64,000 bases of DNA from Chara braunii (lineage: Eukaryota > Streptophyta > Charophyceae > Charales > Characeae): positions 741,269 to 805,268 of the forward strand of contig BFEA01000585.1 in NCBI GenBank assembly GCA_003427395.1, in the 5' to 3' direction. The notes beneath the pieces were generated by a model, which was not told where the DNA came from, searched no databases, and worked only from the letters and a program-made list of their open reading frames with translations. The position numbers were made by a program, and so were the translations under genes. Below, one piece after another: positions 54,700 through 64,000 of this stretch (within the stretch, counting starts at the first letter, position 1; each line of letters begins with the position of its first letter).

Positions 54700-55125
54700 T
54701 GCTACCAGGAGAAGAAACAAGGCTAAGGACCGAAGCAAGGGCCCGTAATCTTGAGATTGACAAGGAAGCAGCAGCAGCTGTGGAGAGTACGTAAGCAGCA
54801 GTAGAGGCTAGCGTAGTAGCAATGGCTACCTCTGCAGCAACATCTGCAACAACCTCGTCTGGTCAGCAGACCAGCTCGCAGTACATCTCCAGTACGTCAG
54901 GGGCTGGCACTAGTCAGATGGCGGGCTTGCAGTTCAGCTCGCCGCCTCAACTCACCAGGGAGCAAATGGAGCTCCAACAAGTAGGGAGGATCCGCTTAAG
55001 GCTAGAGGAGTAACTTAAAAAGGCCATTGAAAGAGAGAATGAGATTAGGAACAAAAGTATTAGACTTAAGGGAAGAGAGGCAAACAAGGTTGCGTTAGAG
55101 GGGTTAGATGACTCGACCCTTGACA
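54700..55125 (+). pseudogene. Element E gag N-terminal fragment, cut by element D
   Basis: Plus frame MATSAATSATTSSGQQTSSQY...LTREQMELQQVGRIRLRLEE, a stop, then LKKAIERENEIRNKSIRLKGREANKVALEGLDD. An Ala/Ser/Thr-rich start followed by a charged coiled coil is the pattern of other gags here. At about 55,125 minus-strand integrase/RNase H sequence of D begins. No other part of E is visible. Confidence 0.6.
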
Positions 55126-55815
55126 ACGCAACAAGGATCTTCCCCCGTGTGTGGACAAGCAAGTACCCCTCTTGGATCCGGTAGTGAGAAGGCGCCAGAT
55201 TAGGAGAGGAGCAATTCGCGTACTTGTCGCGAAACTCGGGGTTAGCTTGGGAGCCGCGGATGAAGCTGTCCCGCAGGTCGTTGTCGATCTCGAAAGTTGA
55301 GTAGACCGCGGTACAATGATCCGGACGCCGTGAAAGAGCATCCGCAAAACGGTCCGACTTCCTCGTAATGTGATCGGGAAAGAAGTCGAACTGGTCGATG
55401 AAAGCCATCCATCGAGCGATGGCGCTGTTGACGGTGTATTGGGTCTTGTAAAAGACCAACGGATTGTTGTCCATTACCCATCGGAATTGGCTTCGACCAA
55501 GGAGGAAGTGCCGCCACCACTTGAGCACGTGGACGAAGGCGCGGAGCTCCTTCTTGCGTGCATCGTCAATGGAATGCACGACGGGCACTTTCTTGCTGAA
55601 ATACTCGACCGGGTGCCAGTCCACGCCATCATGTTGCTCGAGGACGACACCAATGCCATAGCCGGACGCATCCGTAGTGACGCGCATAGGCAAAAGCGGG
55701 TCGTATATGCGCAAGACCTCCGCAGATAATAGCGCGACTTTGAGAGCCAAAAATGATTCCCGCGCATCCTCTCCGAAGTCAAACGGTCGATCCTCGCATT
55801 GAAGCTTGGTCAAGT
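55126..55815 (-). pseudogene. Element D RNase H, truncated before integrase
   Basis: ALLSAEVLRIYDPLLPMRVTTDASGYGIGVVLEQHDGVDW with intact TTDAS, RKKELRAFVHVLKWWRHFLLGRSQFRWVMDNNPLVFYK, then ADALSRRPDHCTAVYSTF and IQEGYLLVHTRG. At about 55,130 the frame leaves element sequence and enters element E. The integrase zinc finger and core are missing. Confidence 0.88.
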
Positions 55816-56500
55816 GGGCCGCAATCTTCGACTAGCCCTTGATGAAACGTTGGTAGTAGCCGGCGAGGCCAAGGAACGAACAGACATCTGTGACGTTTCG
55901 TGGCTCCGGCCACTCTTGGATGCCTTGAATCTTGTCCGATAGCGGACTGATGCCCTCCGGTGTGACAAAATGGCCCAAGTATTCCAGCTCTTGCCGGACA
56001 AATTCGCACTTGTCGCGGTTTCTTGTACTTGGCGCGGCGGAGAGTCTCCAACACTCATCGAAGATGCCAAAGATGATCCTCCAATGTCCGGCTATAGACG
56101 AGAATATCGTCTAAGTAGACCCGCACGAACCGGTCCAACATTGCACGAAACTCATTGGTCATTGCCGCTTGAAAGGTCGTCGGGGCGTTGGTGAGGCCAA
56201 AAGGCATGACCACCCACTCAAAATGCCCATACCGTGTCTTGAACGCAGATTTGTAACGATCGTTCGGTCGGATTGAGATTTGATGATATCCCGACTTCAA
56301 ATCCAACTTAGAAAAATACTTCACGCCGCCCAATCGCTCAAGAAGATCGTCGATGCGAGGAAGAGGCCCCGCATTCTTGACGGTTTGCGCGTTGAGCTTG
56401 CGGTAGTCGATGCATAATCGTAGATCTCTGTTCTTCTTCCGTACGAAGAGAACTGGCGCTCCGTATGGAGAGCTACTAGGGCGGATCCTGATCTTCGGAG
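55816..56500 (-). pseudogene. Element D reverse transcriptase
   Basis: [83 protein letters not shown]: the YLDD box is intact. A small deletion of about 34 bp at roughly 56,490 removed the segment before GWIRPSSSP seen in element B, shifting the frame. Another frameshift near 56,050 precedes the RNase H. Confidence 0.9.
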
Positions 56501-57160
56501 GACCGTAAGCTCCTCCTCGCTCATGCGATAAATGCAACCTTTCGGTGGCACGGCACCGGCCTCGAGAATGATCTCGTGAGAGGTTGGCCGATCCGGCACC
56601 ACACCAGTAGGTGACTCGAAGATGTCGGCGAACTCGTCAAGCAACCGCACCACATGGGGGTCCGAAGACAAGTTCGTGGGTGAAGAGTCGGCTACCGCGA
56701 CGGTCCGTAGGAAGCATAGGCCGATTTCGTCGGGCTGCTCGTATGCGCAAGTAGCCCGGAATGACTTGGCCGTCACCACTTGGCACCGAATCGAAGTGTG
56801 CGGAAGCGGAATGGTACACGACACTTCGGCGCCGAAGGCGTCGCGAACGGTAAGAGTCCGCCGGTGGAAGTTGACCGTGTGATCCGCACTTGCAAGCCAG
56901 GGCATTCCCAAAATAATGTCGAACTCCGAGTCCAAAATGTTGAACGTTACCGGTTCGCATGCATGAGGTGCGAAATACACCGGTACGACCTTGATGTAGC
57001 AGTCGATAAGTTGCCCCGTCCTTCCGTCCGCCAACCTGATCGTCGTCGGGTTTGCCTTTCTTCGAACTTGTGCACCAAGGCCAGCCCTTTGCATAAAGGA
57101 TTGGCTCATAAAATTGCGAGACGCGCCGCTATCCAGCAAAGCGTTGCAGGACACTTGCCC
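56501..57160 (-). pseudogene. Element D protease and linker to RT
   Basis: CNALLDSGASRNFMSQSFMQRAGLG with an intact DSGA active site, then FNILDSEFDIILGMPWLASADHTVNFH (ILG block) and the conserved linker to [17 protein letters not shown], where RT begins. One open frame until the deletion at 56,490. Comparison with B shows what B lost. Confidence 0.88.
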
Positions 57161-57199
57161 AACTTGTATGCGGACATAGAGGAGCGGTGTGTTGTTGTT

Positions 57200-59094
57200 G
57201 TCGTACCGCTAATTGCGAAACTCACGGGCCACCTTGGTAACATACGCAAGGACGAAGTTGGTGGTGCATAGAAGGATAAATACGTGTGGAGATGAGCGCA
57301 CAGTGTTGCGCATTGCGGTCCCGGCAAGCGGCCCGTGGTCGGGAGAGGAAGCCATGCAAAGTCCTCGGACGTGAGCGGGTCCAATACCTCTATGTTGAAC
57401 TCGCGCGCCGGATCCCGTGAAGAACCACTTGAAGACGATAAGTTGCCGCTACCGGATGGAGAAGATGCCGCACACACGTCTTGTCCTTGAGCATGAGTAC
57501 CCAGCATAGGAACGAGCCGGGCAGCATAGTCCTGAAAAGAATAAAGAAAAGGAGGACTATCGACTTCTGCATGTGCCTCGGAACGAAGGGCAGTCACCCG
57601 CGAAGTGACTGGTTCCAAAGGTGTCGAGAGTGTCGTCGAGTCACTCCCGGCGGTGCTCAATTTCCCGATTTGCCCTTGCCTTTCGACGGGCAGGCCACTG
57701 TTTCATGGAGATCGCTGTTGCACCCATAGGCAATAGTGAAATCTCGTGCGTGCTTTGAATGCTTGCTCGGAGAGACCGTACTGGGACCATGGGGCTGGAG
57801 CTGCTGTGTCGGGCCCGGGGCTAGATGTGGTGTTTGTCTTCGCGTTGCCACGTCCTCGGCCTTTGCTGGGGTGGCCACCTTCCCGGGCGGCTGCGAGTCT
57901 GTACCCTTCACTGGCAGACACGGCCTTGCTAGTTTGGTCAAATGGCGTTGCCGCCGCGACTACGGCCACTTTCGACCGATGTTGTTCTCTGCTCGGGCCT
58001 GTCGCAGACGAACGCAGGTTCTTGGCCTCCTTGTTCCTGATAATAATCTGCGTGGCCTTGTCAAAGAGTTTCGCCGTTGTCGTCAGGGTGTCCTCGACGT
58101 GAGTCAAGGCATTGCTCAATGTCGGACACGACCTCGAGATAAAATAGTGGCGGATGGCTTTGAAGCCCAGTTGGATGTCTGGGACGAATGTCAAGCGTTG
58201 GTACTCGGCAATCCAGTCGACACTCGACAGCGTGCCTTGTTCGAAGACCATTAGCTTGTCCATTGCCTTGATCTCCGGCGGCTCTACTTGGAACCGTCTA
58301 TGCCACGCCGCCTTCAGATCATCCCAACTGATCTTGGTATGCAAGTCGACAGCTACCACTCCGTACTTGGACAAGAGATTATCCAACCATGCTTGGCACG
58401 CGCCCCCTGACCGGGAGTATAATTACACGTGGTGCTTGTGTTCTTTGACGTAGTGTAGCTGCAGCGTCAGCTCGAACTTGCGGAACCATGGAATCGGATT
58501 TGTCTTCGTCGAGTCGCAGAAGATCTCCTGCCCATCGAACTTTGGAGCTGTCTCGCGCGGTTCCGAACTCAAGTTGTTGGCGGCAGTACAGATCCGCTGC
58601 TCCAATTGTTGCATTGCGGTTTGCTGTAACTGCACGCCGTCCTTGAGGGAGCCGACGTCCATCTCCAATGCCTCGAGACGATCGTAGGTGTTGGAAGAGT
58701 TGGCATCGGGGGCGGCGACAGGTCGCTGCTCCAGCTGCCGGAGGCGGCCGTGGACTTGAGTCAGAGCGTCCTCCTGCTGTGTAATCCATGTTGTCAGGAG
58801 GTCCCTTTGATGGGAGAGGAGTAGAGCGATCTTGTTTTCACTATCTTCCATCTTGCCATTCTCGGCCTCGGCCCGCCAATCCGCTGCCATTGTGAGCAAA
58901 GCTTGCTCTCCGCTAAATATCTTCTCACGCCGTTGAACTCGTTCTTCATCATCAACCTTTGTTGCTGCCTCGTCGTGCTGGCGCTGCTGTTCCATTGCGA
59001 GTAGACGTGCCTTCTCGGCATCCTCTGCCTTCTTCTTCGCTGAGGTTGCTACGTCATCCGCGCGTCTCTGGGTTTCGGTACTCCAGGCCAGCAT
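57200..59094 (-). pseudogene. Element D gag
   Basis: N-terminal coiled coil (KKKAEDAEKARLLAMEQQRQHDEAATKVDDEERVQRR; 58,423-59,094), then PKFDGQEIFCDSTKTNPIPWFRKFELTLQLHYV, a stop at about 58,420, then the capsid part (57,703-58,386: ISWDDLKAAWHRRFQVEPPEIKAMDKLMVFEQG). The nucleocapsid is visible only in a second frame near 57,690-57,730 with CNSDLHETVAC; its first Cys is lost to a frameshift. The end (57,200-57,650) is a low-complexity Ser/Pro-rich linker to protease. Confidence 0.8.
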
Positions 59095-59979
59095 CCGGGC
59101 CTGATAGGGCTCGTCTGTTTCCCCTCTGGTCCATGACGGCTGTTTGTGAACGCAAAAGCATAGACCAGGCCGAGGACGTGCTGATGTGGTACTGCTGTCG
59201 GCTGACGTGGCCTGCTAACGTGTCCTGTGGACGTGGTCCGCTGACGTGGCCATTCACCAATGCCGCCGCAGGGGGTACCCGAAGACAAATAGAGAAGGTA
59301 AGACCAGAGGTGGCAACAACATAGGTGGGGAGGGGTGGGTGGGACACTCGCCCAGATAAGGAGCCACTAATCAAAAAGAAAAGTTTGAACTTTGCAAACA
59401 AAAATTTTGAGAAAATAAAAATCCCGAGTTTTGCAAGTTCAGTAGGTCTCCCAACCTCCCTGGAAGTGCGAAAGTATCACTGAGAGACAAAAAAAATTTG
59501 AACTTCGGACTGCCAATGATTATCAGATAGTGAAAATCATAGAACTACGAAAAAAAAATTTATGAAAAGAAATAACAAGTATTCAGACTTACTCAGATGA
59601 GAATCGCAGTTTGGAAAATGGTACTGCAAGAGGGATTTCCCGTACCGTTTTCAGAAAAAAACGAATTTTGGAAAATATTCCGAATTTCCAAATAATGGGA
59701 AATTGCAAAAGGAGATCGAAATTTTCGAGAAAAAGATATTCTGGATTTCCAATAACGAAATTTCAGATTTTCATAAAAGAACGAAAACGGAATTTTCAAA
59801 TGTTGCGCTGTCGAGCGCATCGGGCCCCGCCATTTCTCGCGAAAGAGGCGGGAGCCCTCCCGGCCATGTCACGCAAGAGTTTACCAAAAACAATATCAAG
59901 AGACAACTCGGGAACGACGCCTAACTAATCCCGCGAGCCGCCGAGACGGCCGTGGCCGCGTCGTCTCGTCGCCGCTCTA
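59095..59979 (-). other. Element D AT-rich leader
   Basis: Contains 'ataaggagccactaatcaaa' and following text shared with the element B leader (18,890), then AT-rich sequence with AAATTTTCGG words. A GC-rich hairpin-prone segment (GAGACG and CGTCTC around 59,943-59,967) lies near the primer site. No gene. Confidence 0.65.
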
Positions 59980-59992
59980 GCCTGGTGCGCCA
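59980..59992 (-). other. Element D candidate primer-binding site (tRNA-Gly-like)
   Basis: Plus strand GCCTGGTGCGCCA lies two bases from TGTACATCCC, the likely LTR end. It differs from the 3' end of plant tRNA-Gly(GCC) at two of 13 positions and does not match initiator-Met. It is tentative because only the position and a partial match support it. Confidence 0.4.
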
Positions 59993-59994
59993 GC

Positions 59995-60960
59995 TGTACA
60001 TCCCGCGGTCCCTAACGACAGGACAGGTTTCCGCAAGGCATTAGCTTGCTTCCCTAAGGGGCTGTCACCACCCTTAGAGGCGTATCCCTATCGAGCTACT
60101 GACCCACGTGCGAAAGCTTGTAGATGCAATTGCAGAGGCAGGTCAACCAAAGGCGTTTGCTCATTCACCGTAGTATAGATACGTTTGGTTAACGCCAAGT
60201 GGACCCGATCGTTGTTCGTTCCTAGGGTGTTGATCTCCTAGGTACGAAGCGGACGTTGGTCGACTAGGACGGTCTCAACCAAGCGTGAAACCCAAATTAA
60301 TCCTAGTCCCTTTAGACATATAGCCAAAGAGAATTATAACATTCACAGACAATTACATCAAAAGAAAATTGACCGTCGTCGACAGAAATATCCAATATGA
60401 TATGATAACTTAAGTATTCGAATCACCACACAATACATCCAATAACATAAGATCGAAATAAAATTCGACCATCTCAGGTCGAACACCACAAAGCAATCAT
60501 ACAACCGCCAACAAGGAGTTGGTCACCGACAATAACATAGATGCAGCCGACAAGGTAGTCGGCTGCCTTAGTCTTGACTTGATGAGACGCGTTGCCAAAG
60601 TTTTTCATTCCATCCTACTGCCGACCTGAAACTCGACGCACATACATGCCTTCGTCCGTTTTCAATCTTTTCGAATGACAAACTACTTTGCGATTGACTC
60701 TTGATCACGGGCATTGCTTGTCGTGTTACATGCCTCTTCCTCTAGGAAGTGGTCTGGGGTACTCCTCCTCGTCCGAGCACAAGACTCGGATCTCAGAAGT
60801 CGGGTCGTCTCCACCGAATCGGCAAGTACCCCCCTGTAGAACGGTCCACTCTGGGTCGATAACAGGGTCGGCTCCTGAAGCAACGAACCCCCGCCCCAGA
60901 TGCTTCCTAGAGATAGTGGGTGCGTCCACCGCAAGTAGCTTCCAAATTTTTTTATTTTTT
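59995..60960 (-). repeat. Element D 5' LTR
   Basis: Starts TGTACATCCCGCGG on the plus strand beside the candidate primer site. It shares ordered blocks with 24,717-25,100. The outer end is not fixed; a T-rich stretch at 60,945-60,965 is a possible limit. Confidence 0.55.
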
Positions 60961-61587
60961 TTTTCTCCTAAGTCCCGGGGGTAACTTAGACGAAAAGAAA
61001 TCAGAAGAGAGAAAGAAAATGAGAATCATTTAGACAGGTACAGGTAGATAAGGTCGTTCGGGATAGAATGGAACAATCCTTGAAAAAAACTAAATCTGTT
61101 TGACCTTATCTGCTTTATTTCAATAGAATCCATTCTTCGACACACGTTGAATAACATTTTTCCAAAACAAGAAGTTCTTTTTGACAAGCAGGGAGGTGAA
61201 AGGTAGAAAGAAGACAATCCATTCCTTCATCTCCAATAGGCATAATCAATCTCCTTTGTAAGCATCCCTCTACCTACCTGCACAGACGGCAAAGGAAACA
61301 CGTTCGAAAGAAAACAGTACAATCCCATAATCCAGTCAGACTTTTTCATTCACATGCATGATGTGCACAACTTTCCTCTACCTTTTCTTTTGAATATTTA
61401 AAACGAACAGGGTCGAGCAAAGTGCGGGTCCACACAGACATGACAGGAAGTCAGAGTCATTCAACTGACCTTGAGTGAAGTGGTGTCGAACCCCTGGCTC
61501 ACTCAAGAAAGCCGTATAGAATTACGCCCCTTTTTGACGAGGAGGTCGCTGCACCCAGTCGAATAAAGTGATTGACACCACTTCCTT
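60961..61587. other. No gene recognised
   Basis: AT-rich sequence without ORF of note, LTR homology or RNA motif. Confidence 0.45.
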
Positions 61588-62367
61588 GTGACGACCGCTT
61601 GCCACAATACCTCCTCAACACAACCACTTTTCAACAGTCTCGCGACGTTTTTTCGCTATCGCTATTCGCTTCCAAAGCCTCAACGTCCCTGCGGCGTCAC
61701 ACTCACGCCACTTCAAAATGCACCACGGCTTTGGCGGCACCTTCTCTGTGCCAATGCCCCACTCCACTTAGTGCAAAAACATTACCGTTACTGCCGTGAA
61801 AATAGTGTCGTCATTGACAAATCTGGCAGTGCTTCCGCACCACTGCCGTTAAATCCAAAGTCACCGCCGAAAAAATCCGGCAGCGCTTCCGCACCACTGC
61901 CGTTAAAATTGGAGTCGCCGCGGCAAAAATCCGGCAGTGCTTCCACACCACTGCCGTTAAAACCAGAGTCGCCGTCGCAAAAATCCGGCAGAGCTTCCGC
62001 ACCACCGCCGTTCAAATCGGAGTCGCCGTCGCAAAAATCCGGCAGAGCTTCCGCACCACTGCCGTTAAATCTGGAGTGGCCGCCGCAAAAATCCAGCAGG
62101 GCTTCCGCACCACCGCCGTTAAAATCGGAGTCGCTGCCGCAAAAATCCGGCAGCGCTTCGGCACCACCGCCGTTAAAATATGAGTCACCGCCCCAAAAAT
62201 CCGGCAGTGTCCCTGGCTCCGTCCCGTTGGACCAGCACCAACCAAAAGGGAGGGGAGCAGAGTGCTCCCTGCCTTGGCTATGGCTGTCCTCCTTGTCCGA
62301 CGCTCCTCTGCTGTCCTCCAGCTCCACCAGCAGCGCTCCTGCCTCCTCTCCCGCACTCCAGCAATGA
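61588..62367 (+). CDS. Hypothetical Ser/Pro-rich 18-residue repeat protein
   Basis: A 259-codon open frame. Its middle (61,818-62,220) is seven and a half units of 18 residues of the type KSGSASAPLPLKxESPPQ, encoded by a 54-bp minisatellite. The rest is Ser/Pro/Leu-rich without a domain. No signal peptide, membrane segment or known family is seen. The frame has no ATG of good context, and the opposite strand is open over the same repeats (61,788-62,384), so the open frame may come from composition. Unsure that it is a gene. Confidence 0.25.
   Translation: MTTACHNTSSTQPLFNSLATFFRYRYSLPKPQRPCGVTLTPLQNAPRLWRHLLCANAPLHLVQKHYRYCRENSVVIDKSGSASAPLPLNPKSPPKKSGSASAPLPLKLESPRQKSGSASTPLPLKPESPSQKSGRASAPPPFKSESPSQKSGRASAPLPLNLEWPPQKSSRASAPPPLKSESLPQKSGSASAPPPLKYESPPQKSGSVPGSVPLDQHQPKGRGAECSLPWLWLSSLSDAPLLSSSSTSSAPASSPALQQ
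61818..62220. repeat. 54-bp minisatellite, seven and a half units
   Basis: Units begin with 'aaatccggcag' near 61,820, 61,874, 61,928, 61,982, 62,036, 62,090, 62,144 and 62,198. In the first unit GGCAGTG and CACTGCC can pair as a stem. Variation between units lies mainly at the third-codon-like and the LKxES positions. Confidence 0.95.
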
Positions 62368-62384
62368 GGAAAGTGTGCTCTCAC

Positions 62385-63680
62385 ACACTGGCAGCTGGAG
62401 GCAAGTGTGAGGCAGCTGGGGGACAGCTGCCTCTTTTGTAGTGGCTGAGGAGGGCAGCAGCAGCCTCAGCTGCCCCCAGGCAAAATTCGTCACTTGCCTG
62501 GGGCCGTTGATCTGAGCCAGATCAACGGACTGAGGCTGTCCCACCTCAGCCACACACTTAGAGTGGCAACTGCCCCCCCTCTTTTTCTCCCTTTTTCCTG
62601 CACTCAGCCCCACACTGAGTGCAGGTTCAGTGGGAAGATGGCTGTTTCCAGCCAAGTTCCCCTCACCACCTCCTCATCTTCCCAGCCTCTGGCCTGAGTC
62701 ACATTCAGGCCAGTTTGGCCTATATCTGATCGTAGTCGCGGCCACATTCGTGGCCGTGGCTTTTTATTTTTCCCTTTTCTTCCTTCTACCTTTGCCCTCC
62801 CCTGAAAACGGGGAGGACAGTTGTCAGTGTTGGGAGGAGTAGGCCCTCCTCCTCCCAACTCTCCCGTTTTCCCTCTCTCTCTCTCAGTGTTTTCAACCCC
62901 CCTCCCTTCCTACATGTGCCTGCATACAGCCTACGACCCCAGCCAGATTCAAACACAGGCTGGGGTGGTTTCCTCAGCAGTTGCTGAGGGAATAGTTGCT
63001 CGTTTTCCTACGAGCAACTTCCCTACAGGGTTTTCTTTCCCCTGCGGCAGCGCGCGCCCGCACCCGACTGCCAACAGCGCCAGGTTCGGGCGCATCATTG
63101 GAAGTTGCAGCCCGTTTCCAAAAGTGAACGGGCGCTATTTCAACTGCGCCACGATAAGAAAGAGAATGAGGGGGGGGGGAATCTTACAAAATAAGACAAA
63201 AAGAAAAAGAAAATTCTTAAAAGAAATCTTAAAAAAAAACGACAAAAATCCAAAAGAAAAAACAAAATAAACAAACAAAGAAACGGACTTACCTGCCAGG
63301 CTGCCCGTGAAAACGGGCGCTTGCAGCTCCTTCTGGGGACTTCAAGTCCCCATCACGTCTCGTCGCGCCATCTGGCGCTGTAGCTTTTAGTTTTTTTTTT
63401 TTTTTTTTTGCAATAATAAAATCATTGGCTTATGCCAACAGTTACTTGTTATGTGCCCTTACGCACATCTTCGGGCGCCATGTGGTGCTGTTTGCTTTTT
63501 CTTTATTTATTTTTATTATTATTATTTTTTTTTTATTTTACTCGATTCATACGTGTCATCCTCGCGCAGGGGCCATGCTCATTTCTGCGCGGCTGTTCCC
63601 AGCTGCTCGATCGTATCGATCGCACGGCCGAAAACGGCCGCGCCAGAGAAACTGGGCTGCTCCAAAAAGGAGCTATGTCA
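62385..63680. other. No gene recognised; homopolymer-rich
   Basis: Mixed sequence with short direct repeats ('cagctgcc', 'actgagtgcag'), a G-run at 63,170-63,178, a purine-rich block at 63,185-63,280 and poly-T runs at 63,391-63,411 and 63,527-63,535. Small ORFs have no domain. Confidence 0.45.
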
Positions 63681-63689
63681 AGAGGTGCG

Positions 63690-63775
63690 GTTCCTCCGAT
63701 TCGATCTCGGTATCTACCGGGTGAGAGTCCTGGACTGTAACCTACTGGGCTAGATCCTACCACGGGAGCTAGACT
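63690..63775 (-). ncRNA. tRNA-like sequence, possible tRNA-derived SINE head
   Basis: On the minus strand TAGCCCAGTAGG (63,752-63,741) fits the RNA polymerase III A box TRGCNNAGYNGG at every position. About 45 nt downstream GATCGAATC (63,706-63,698) is a partial B box. Between them GGACTCTCACCCGG resembles a tRNA-Glu anticodon arm. There is no clean acceptor stem, so it is not a working tRNA gene; a SINE head or tRNA pseudogene is more likely. Confidence 0.5.
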
Positions 63776-64000
63776 TGCGCCTCCTCTATACATAGAGGTG
63801 CAGTCCCCAGTAGGTTCAACCCACACTCAACAGGCCTAGCCTGCCTTGCCTTGCAGGCCCTGCCTGCCTGTGGTTTTGCAGGCCTCGCCTGCCTGCGGCC
63901 TTTCCCGTGGATGGCTGCCCACCATTGCTTCGAGGTCACTCAGCGGTTAGGTCTCGGCGTTGGCCTGCTGGCCTCCCTTGGCTCCGGTCAACCCCTGCGA
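63776..64000. other. No gene recognised
   Basis: Contains repeated 'gcctgcctg' and 'gcaggcc' motifs at 63,835-63,905 and runs off the window. Confidence 0.4.

Larger units (their letters stand above)
55126..60960 (-). mobile_element. Ty3/gypsy element D (sister of B), 3' end lost
   Basis: Minus strand from the right: LTR (from 59,995), primer-like site, AT-rich leader, gag (59,094-57,200), protease, RT, RNase H. It stops at the start of integrase (about 55,126). The pol sequence is close to that of element B, with shared blocks such as ADHTVNFHRRTLTVRDAFGAE and KSFRATCAYE, but D keeps capsid and protease. LTR and primer site differ from those of B. Confidence 0.8.

Overview
The window looks like nuclear DNA from a large, repeat-rich genome of the green-plant lineage. 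It holds no recognisable host gene, rRNA or functional tRNA. It is almost wholly nested and decaying Ty3/gypsy LTR retrotransposons of the chromovirus type (integrases ending in chromodomain-like modules), plus solo LTRs, minisatellites, GA/CT, GT and TTTA microsatellites and assembly gaps. A charophyte alga such as Chara would fit the style of the sequence, but that is a guess; nothing here proves the species.

Layout. 1-3.6 kb: GA-rich modules, short tandem repeats and hairpins. 3.7-9.1 kb: element A (minus strand: LTR, chromodomain, integrase, RNase H, RT, protease, gag). Element C (plus strand, LTR at 9.1 kb, 3' LTR at 23.8 kb) is inserted in the gag of A. Element B (minus strand, 14,883-20,973) is inserted in the pol of C, with a near-perfect 5-bp target duplication. 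24.7-25.6 kb: an LTR related to that of element D. 26.2-27.8 kb: an AT-rich tract with two successive arrays of stem-loops whose arms change while staying complementary. This is the least explained structure in the window. 28.4-32 kb: tandem repeats and unassigned sequence. 32.0-34.1 kb: an A-family LTR in the gag remnant of another minus-strand element (H). 34.1-35.3 kb: a 1,210-bp exact duplicate of 38.3-39.5 kb, bounded by a single N and by a Nextera mate-pair junction adapter, so it is an assembly chimera. 37.5-43.8 kb: a solo LTR and a deleted plus-strand element (G). 43.8-53 kb: element F (minus strand), the best preserved copy, with a 496-codon gag ORF and a 330-codon integrase ORF. 54.8-60.9 kb: gag remnant E interrupted by element D (minus strand, same family as B). 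60.9-64 kb: a 54-bp coding-like minisatellite and a tRNA-like, possibly SINE-derived, sequence.

How the parts work together. Each element would make Gag (capsid and CCHC nucleocapsid) and Pol (protease, reverse transcriptase, RNase H, integrase), primed mostly by initiator-Met tRNA. None of the copies appears intact. They carry frameshifts, stops, internal deletions and substitutions in catalytic motifs such as YxDD, TTDAS and DSGA. The nesting gives a relative age order: A is older than C, C is older than B, and E is older than D.
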